A DNA stretch of 64,000 nucleotides. Origin: Macrotrachela quadricornifera (Eukaryota; Rotifera; Eurotatoria; Philodinida; Philodinidae). Below, in pieces: positions 58,385 through 64,000 of the stretch; position 1 is the first letter of the stretch; every line of letters begins with the position of its first letter. The notes beneath the pieces are model-generated. The model saw only the letters and a program-made list of their open reading frames with translations, made no database searches and was not told the DNA's origin. The stretch lies in the NCBI GenBank assembly GCA_022393335.1, contig JAJEKB010021302.1, positions 346,798-410,797 of the forward strand. Direction: 5' to 3'. Both the position numbers and the translations under genes were made by a program.

Positions 58385-58545
58385 GAAAGTACACAAAGTG
58401 TCCCATCGATTTAGAGCTCATACCTTATCTACAAGGCACAGAAACATAAAAGAATTCATGTCTACATGGGTCTTTGCAGTTGAGTTATGATCATTTACGG
58501 AATTTCCTTGTAAATTTTCGCTTATTTATTGAAAAGTCAAATGAT
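58385..58545 (+). mobile_element. Solo arm of the 43.9-kb MITE family
   Basis: Shares GTGTCCCATCGATTTAGAGC and the following CTCATA with the left arm at 43,877, then diverges gradually through GAATTC..GTCTA..GGG and GAGTTAT words. The second arm is missing. Confidence 0.65.
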
Positions 58546-58629
58546 GAAGTTTCCACTTGAAATCTTGTCCACAGATAGGAGAGCTGGACCGCTTCCCCAC
58601 TACAATGGGAAACTGTTCCAATTCCGTTT

Positions 58630-58950
58630 TTTTTTTTCAGAAGAAATGGTTTAAATTCTAAGAAAAATGTATATTTATTTATTTTTTGTCATCTTAAAGG
58701 CATACTCAAACAGAAATAGATTTTTCCAGGAAAAATAGTTTAAATTGTAAAAAAAAAAGTATTTATTTTTTTTTATCTTAAGGATGTGTTCAAGCATAAA
58801 TACATTTTTTTCAGCGAAAAATGCTTTAAATTGTAAGAGAAATGCATATTTATTTATTTTTATCTTAAGAATTTATTCATGCATAAATACATTTTTTCCA
58901 GCAGAAATGGTTTTAATTTTAAGAGAAATACTTTTTCCATTTGTCGATCT
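58630..58950. repeat. Tandem repeat, about 87 bp, four units plus a remnant
   Basis: Units with CAG.AGAAATGGTTTAAATT followed by AAGAGAAAT...TATTTATTTATTTT and ATCTTAAG begin near 58,638, 58,728, 58,812 and 58,899. Array-like sequence (AGCAGAAATGGA...CGTCTTAACG) resumes at about 59,710, after an inserted element. Confidence 0.7.
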
Positions 58951-58951
58951 A

Positions 58952-59706
58952 CACGGTTGGAAAAAATATTATTCCAGAGGGTGCCGCCTAGAATTTCCAA
59001 TAGAAGAAACAATGGAAGCTCATCAAAATGGGGTTTATTCATACTAAATAGTAAGGATTATGCAAACTTTTTAATATTGTACTTCAAAAACTTGAAGAAA
59101 TTTAATATTTTTTTGCAGTAGAAAAGTAAAGTGCTAGTAATTCAAAAATGGAACAATGTGTTTTTCTTGAATATCTTTACATGATTCGATAGATCTCGTC
59201 GAGTTCTACACAACTGTATGTATGAAAAAATTTTTAAACATAGGTGTTAAAAATTGTGTAAAGAATGTGCTAAAAGAAACACGCATTTTTGATATTTTTA
59301 TAGAAAAAAAAGGTTTTTTACACTGTATCGAATAATTTTATTTCGAAACGCCTGAGATAGTAAAAATAATCAAAAAAGGTTAATTTTCTTGAAAATTTCA
59401 GTGTTTTTCTTCCATATCAAGACATTTGACTTTTTTAAACGTTTTTTAAGGTTTTTCAAAGTTTTTCGAATTTGTTCATCATAACAAAAGAAAAACACAT
59501 TATTTCACTTTAGAATTACTAGCACTTTATTTTTCTACTGCAAAAACAATATTAAATTTCTTCAAGTTTTTAATGTTCGATATTAAAAAGTTTGCATAAT
59601 CCTTGCTATTTAGTATCAATAAACTCCATTTTTTATGAACTTTTATTACCTCTTCTATTGGAAATTCTAGGCGTCACTCCCTAGAATAATATTATTTCCA
59701 ACCGTG
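58952..59706. mobile_element. TA-flanked foldback MITE, 755 bp, inserted in the 87-bp array
   Basis: TA flanks both ends (58950-58951, 59707-59708). The ends are CACGGTTGGAAA inward, with arms of about 220 bp (ATAATATTATTC..., CTAGAATTTCCAATAGAAG, CTTGAAGAAATTTAATATT). Target and ends fit a mariner/Tc1-type MITE. The tandem repeat continues on both sides. Confidence 0.8.
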
Positions 59707-59708
59707 TA

Positions 59709-60486
59709 TAAGCAGAAATGGAAAACAGAGAGAAATATATATTCATTTTTTTTTCGTCTTAACGATAATCTTGAATTATTGCACACTAACGTTATTCTTT
59801 CACTGTCTTGCGCTCATTAATGATAGGCTGCATCTGTATGACACATAGGGCATCTCACAAGAGATCTGATTTCATGTGCCGTACCAGTTGTCAAAGAAAA
59901 GATACTACCTTCTAAAACTTTGCAAGACTAATGGAAAGAGCATAATAGACAACAATAAAAAGTTCCAACCGAGTAAAGAATTTCCTAGTGCAGAAAGAAT
60001 TAACAGGAAATGGGGACCGCCTTTGCTAACGTTTCCGTTTACATCCTCACCAAGAGAGCAACAGCCCTAGAATAGTGCATTATTTAATCTGTCTTCTAGT
60101 TTAATAATTGAACCAAATAAAAATGATTAGTAAATAAATGACGTATTTTATTTGTAGTGTTCAAAACGAGAATTGAATTAGACAAAAGTTTTGATATAAT
60201 AAAATAATCGAAGATAGATTTTTTTTTCTTTGAATAATAAATGAATGAAGAGTTGCTCAAGTATAATTATTGTCAATCACATTTAACGTGCGTAATTTGT
60301 ATTATTCTCTTAGTAAACGTTTTCTTTTTCTCTTCCGTAAATATTAGAAAATAAAATGATTAAATGACGTCTGATAATCTTTTCTTTTGTAGGAGTATTT
60401 ACTGTTGTAGAATAAATTTCAATTTTTCTTTTTACTATAAAACATATTATCGATCAAATTGACCTGACTGTAACAGAGTAGAAACA
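59709..60486. other. Upstream region of the secreted-protein gene
   Basis: It begins with the remnant of the 87-bp array, then AT-rich sequence. No gene; the promoter of the gene at 60487 should lie near its end. Confidence 0.35.
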
Positions 60487-62523
60487 ATGCAGCTTATTAT
60501 TAAAATAATATTTATATCAAGAATGATATTAGTTTCATCAATATCTGTTGGTCGAGTACCAAATGGTCGACTCTTACTTGGATTAAAAAATCATAGTGTT
60601 TGGTTGAACAATCAAGCAAATGAGAATATTTGTTTTTGTAATGCATTAAAACTTTATTCATTCGATGAAATTGCTGGCTTTAACAGTTTTTCATTTAATT
60701 CAACATGTCAATTAATTCTGTCAGCACCAGTATTATCACCTACAATTATTTATGATACAAAATCTATTCTTATTCTTCTTCATCCATTAATTGATGCTCC
60801 TTGTTGTTCAGATTTCTCATGGCTTTTATCACGTATTCGAAATTCTCAAAAGCGATCAAGTGATATTGTATCATCACCAACAGTTTTATCGATAAATTCA
60901 AATAATACATTAATTTCAACACTAAGCACAGGGGGACCATTAGTTCGGTTTTATCGAAATAATCTTAGTTTAGAAGGTGTTTATCAATTACCATCTGGTT
61001 ATGAATGTGGAACGGCATACTATAGATCAGGTCGTTTCTTCGTTGGTATGTCTTTTTCATATTTAAAAGAGCATGATTGGAAAAGATTGAGGTATATGTA
61101 AAAAAAAAAGAATTTTCATTGAAAAATTTTGGCATATCAGAATCTGAAAGACGATGGGGTCCCTTCTGTTAAACAACCAAAACTTAACATTACTATGAAT
61201 TGGACTATAAGATTTTTTTTCCTTCTATTGATTTTAACAGGGAGATAATGCCAGTAAAACGGAATCCAAAATGTTTGGTTTTAAACTAGTACTCCCTAAT
61301 GTCAAAACACTATTCTTTTGACTGAAGTCAGCATCTTAACCCTATCTACCTTGGAACTAATTCAGCAGAGCTAGTATTGAGTCGACCATGAGAATAGCTT
61401 GTACTAGTGGTCGATACGACATCATTCCACTGTGGATAGAAGAATGTTCGAGAATCATATCAGAATTGTTATTATCCATTTTCTTTTCATAAGGATTGCG
61501 CTTTGAAATTGGTCATTCCTATTGTTTTGGTCTGATCTAAAAGGTAGATTATAACAAAAAACTACGGAATTTTACCATTTTACAATAAAAGTAATTCAGC
61601 AAATAGCATAGAGACGTGAGTGCCTTTCACTTAACTCATAACAGGTGGATATTCTAGCAATGACAGCAAATTTATAACTTCTTCTTTATATATATAGATA
61701 TTGAAAACAAAATAACTATAGAAAAAAAACGAGATTTTTATGCGATTCACTACGAATGGGACATTTTTAGCTCATACTATTGCCAAGAATGGTTTTCCCA
61801 TGCTTCGAATTAAGAATTTTTTGATCCTCACCTTCATCCTCGATTTCGAAATCTTGTTCGCAATACTTTTGAAAGAATTCTCATTTGTCTATTAACCAAT
61901 TGAGTTTTTCAATATTAGGATGTGATACACCCGCTGCACTTGTTATTTTCAATGAATCAAATATGGCATCACCATTAAAAATAATAAGCACATCAACAGA
62001 TACACGTTCAGTATCATTTGTACGAAATGATACACTAATGTTTCTTGTTGTACAATATCTCAATACGCCTGTCATTATTTACAATGCTAATTTAAATACA
62101 AACACGTATATACCTTTGAATAAGACATTTCCATCCGTATCAAGTAATCCATGGTCATTAAACACTGTTAACGATAGTTTTGTTTTGATATCTAACTGGG
62201 GTGCAAATATGCCTGTCTATGCATTTAAATCATCATCGAATATGAGTAATGCATGGTCGATGGTTGCATTGAATCACACAAAAGTGGGCTCGTCAGAGAG
62301 ACCAGGAGATGCAATTATTGATTCATGTGGACGTCTTTGGGTGGTTGTCTATAAATTTGGAATACGAATTTATGATCAATCTGCAACTTTTATTCTGGCT
62401 AATTGGACATTATCAATGGGTCTAACTGATATTCTGCTGACTAATACTTATGAATTATTTCTATCAGATTATGATGATAATAGAATTCTTCATTTCAATC
62501 CAAATCTTCAATGTACATCATAG
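60487..62523 (+). CDS. Secreted Cys-rich protein, possibly beta-propeller (NHL-like), two-exon model
   Basis: Exon 1 is 60487-61045 and exon 2 is 61919-62523; together 1164 nt, 387 residues plus stop. A signal peptide (about residues 1-20) is followed by ENICFCNALKL, FNSTCQL and DAPCCSDFSWLL Cys motifs and several sequons. The second half has repeated strands (WSLNTVNDSFVLISNWG, DSCGRLWVVVYKFGIRIYD, LTDILLTNTYELFLSDYDDN) like the blades of NHL-type propellers. The donor TTG|GTATGT and acceptor AATATTAG are both phase 1 and join FFV-G-CDTPAAL. Without splicing, exon 1 runs on to a TAA at 61101 and the right-hand frame has only a TTG start, so an intron or insertion is needed. Function is unknown. 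Confidence 0.7.
61046..61918 (+). other. Proposed 873-bp intron of the secreted-protein gene
   Basis: GTATGT...ATATTAG with a CTATTAAC branch-like motif 31 bp before the acceptor. Much longer than the 53-54 bp introns elsewhere in the window. No inverted-repeat ends were seen, so an inserted element is not demonstrated. A variant acceptor upstream is possible because the right-hand frame stays open back to 61885. Confidence 0.5.
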
Positions 62524-64000
62524 ATATATTCTTATTCTTTAAAAAAAAACATATTTTCAAAATTATTTATGCTTTCGCTTTTTTGTATTATCTGTATTTG
62601 TTTTGTTGCATAGTTGTTGTAATCAATAATAATAATGGAAAACAATTGCTCTATTACTGTTTCTATAAAAGAATATATACTGACAGAATGACTAATATAA
62701 ATTTCATGTGTCAAATACTATAGAGAGTAAATTGAACTTCGAACAATTTTAGCTGATTGACTGTTTCATTTGTTCATGTAGATCGAAAGAGTTATTTTTA
62801 ACTTCAATATGTGATGTTATATCCCGAAACAACAATTAACAATTGATCAATTAAAGTTATTGAAAGTTAATAATACTATTTCATGGCAGCATATGCGAAA
62901 TTTTTATTAATAGGAATAGTTGTTTCCTAGTTCATTCACCGTTTTATTTCCCTCGTGAAAATACATATAATCGAGTCGATTCAACATACTAAATTATTTA
63001 TATATTTTCCTATATCTTTTTTCAGATGCTTCACGATTATTTGCAATTCAAAAATATTTCGAGACGTCGCTAGCTGATCAAGAATGGGCAGTCGTAAAGT
63101 GATTCCATCGAGATCTGAGTATCTCTGGACGGTCAGATTTAACTATCTGATCGTCTTCGGGTACAAGAATAGACACCACTAATTCAAACTAAACTAAAAA
63201 TAAATAACAATATGATTTTCGAGAAAAGAAAAAAATCCACGTACTGAAAAATGTGTCGTGGATCTGCTGAACAAAATATGTCACAAGGAGCACCTTGTGT
63301 CGTACATTGTGTCGCAAATTACGAAAATTCATTTCACATCATTAGCACCGCATCTTACGAAAATGTTGCGTACATCATAATTATGTCATAGAAATTATTG
63401 GATGCTTAGATTTTCAAAGATGGGAAATCACTGGATGTTTATCTAACTGTATAGTTAAAACATGTCCAGTAACGGATGCTTGATTTGCCACTCAGATACA
63501 GGCCGTTTACGTGTATATATTGTTGTTAAGGCCGCCCCCCCCCTCCAAAAAGTCGATTTTCGTCAAAAAAATGAATTTTGAGAAAACTGTACAGAATTAT
63601 CACCTAAGGTCTCTACTTTAAATATTCGCTAAGAGAACTTTCAATTTCGAAAGGTTTCAGAAAGAACTACTAAAAGTTTCTCAAATTCCCTGTAGTAATA
63701 TGCATAAGCAACAGTAGATAAAACCGAAAGAAATAATAGATATTGTCACCATCTGTTAGCTGCATGCGGCACTAGAGGTGTAGGCCTATCAGTCTTGATT
63801 AGTTCTATTGATGGATATACGATATCGACATATGCGTTGCTAATGTCCAACGATAGGTCGATAATACGTAGAAAAAAAGTTTTTGCGTTTTTCTCGAAAC
63901 TAGTTTTTGGCAAAACTGATAAGCTCCGAACAAATTTTTTTCCACTATACTTCGTTCTATCGAACTGCGGTTTTTTTTATTCGATAGATTGATGAATCCT
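62524..64000. other. Gene-free region to the end of the window
   Basis: No gene. At about 63,528 begins AAGGCCGCCC...TTTTCGTCAAAAAAAT, a diverged copy of the segment at 46,160 (about 70 bp alike), probably the end of a dispersed element. The rest is AT-rich. Confidence 0.4.

Noticed and set aside
1..64000. tRNA, rRNA, CRISPR and telomeric repeats
   Set aside because: I looked for tRNA TPsiC-box-like motifs with a plausible cloverleaf, rRNA-like conserved stretches, evenly spaced short repeats with unique spacers, and telomere-like repeats. None could be supported by eye.

Overview
The window looks like eukaryotic nuclear DNA, most probably from a bdelloid rotifer (inference). It is AT-rich and gene-poor. 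Introns of 53-54 bp with GT-AG ends occur in two places. The gene families (a secreted LOR-like protein, a GT10 fucosyltransferase, an LDLa/EGF 7TM receptor, a Cys-rich secreted protein family) sit among many DNA-transposon relics and beside two bacterial-type SDR oxidoreductase genes, a mixture known from bdelloid genomes. A genus cannot be assigned from sequence alone; Rotaria would fit the gene sparsity.

Layout. 1-1677: repeats. 1678-2262 (+): secreted LOR-like gene, converging on a minus-strand gene at 10609-2475. That second gene is the most striking item. Three paralogous two-TM, Cys-rich ORFs can be joined in frame by two phase-1 introns (53 bp and 4176 bp) into one 1301-aa, three-unit protein; units 2 and 3 have no ATG of their own ahead of their first TM. 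The long intron holds a TIR element, a minisatellite and a dead mariner. 11.0-13.1 kb: a hAT-like MITE, a 34-bp minisatellite and a LINE endonuclease fragment. 15.3-19.1 kb: a nearly complete but dead hAT transposon with a five-exon transposase. 19.5-22.9 kb: a 3.4-kb palindromic hAT-like element with an exact 8-bp target duplication. 22.9-32.2 kb: MITEs and repeats. 32.2-33.4 kb (+): GT10 fucosyltransferase. 34.6-37.5 kb: nested elements (one TIR element inside another; a TTAA element and a small foldback inside a third). 38.1-42.8 kb (-): a 1553-aa single-exon receptor with LDLa and EGF modules and a 7TM domain. 43.9-47.6 kb: foldback elements.

48.5-50.1 kb: an inverted repeat of 791 bp per arm, made of ~165-bp tandem units, centred exactly on a 10-N assembly gap. 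Right after it lie a broken NAD-dependent epimerase/uronate-dehydrogenase-like gene (50.2-51.0 kb) and an intact, GC-rich bacterial-type SDR dehydrogenase (51.9-52.7 kb, minus). A dead Tc1-like element (53.5-54.4 kb), foldbacks, a BED-finger transposase fragment and an 87-bp tandem array cut by a TA-flanked MITE follow. A secreted Cys-rich protein gene with a proposed 873-bp intron lies at 60.5-62.5 kb (+).

The few host genes encode mainly membrane or secreted proteins (channel- or receptor-like protein, 7TM receptor, Golgi fucosyltransferase, secreted proteins). No operon or shared pathway is evident. Splice models, element ends and homology calls were made by eye and have not been tested by search or transcript data.
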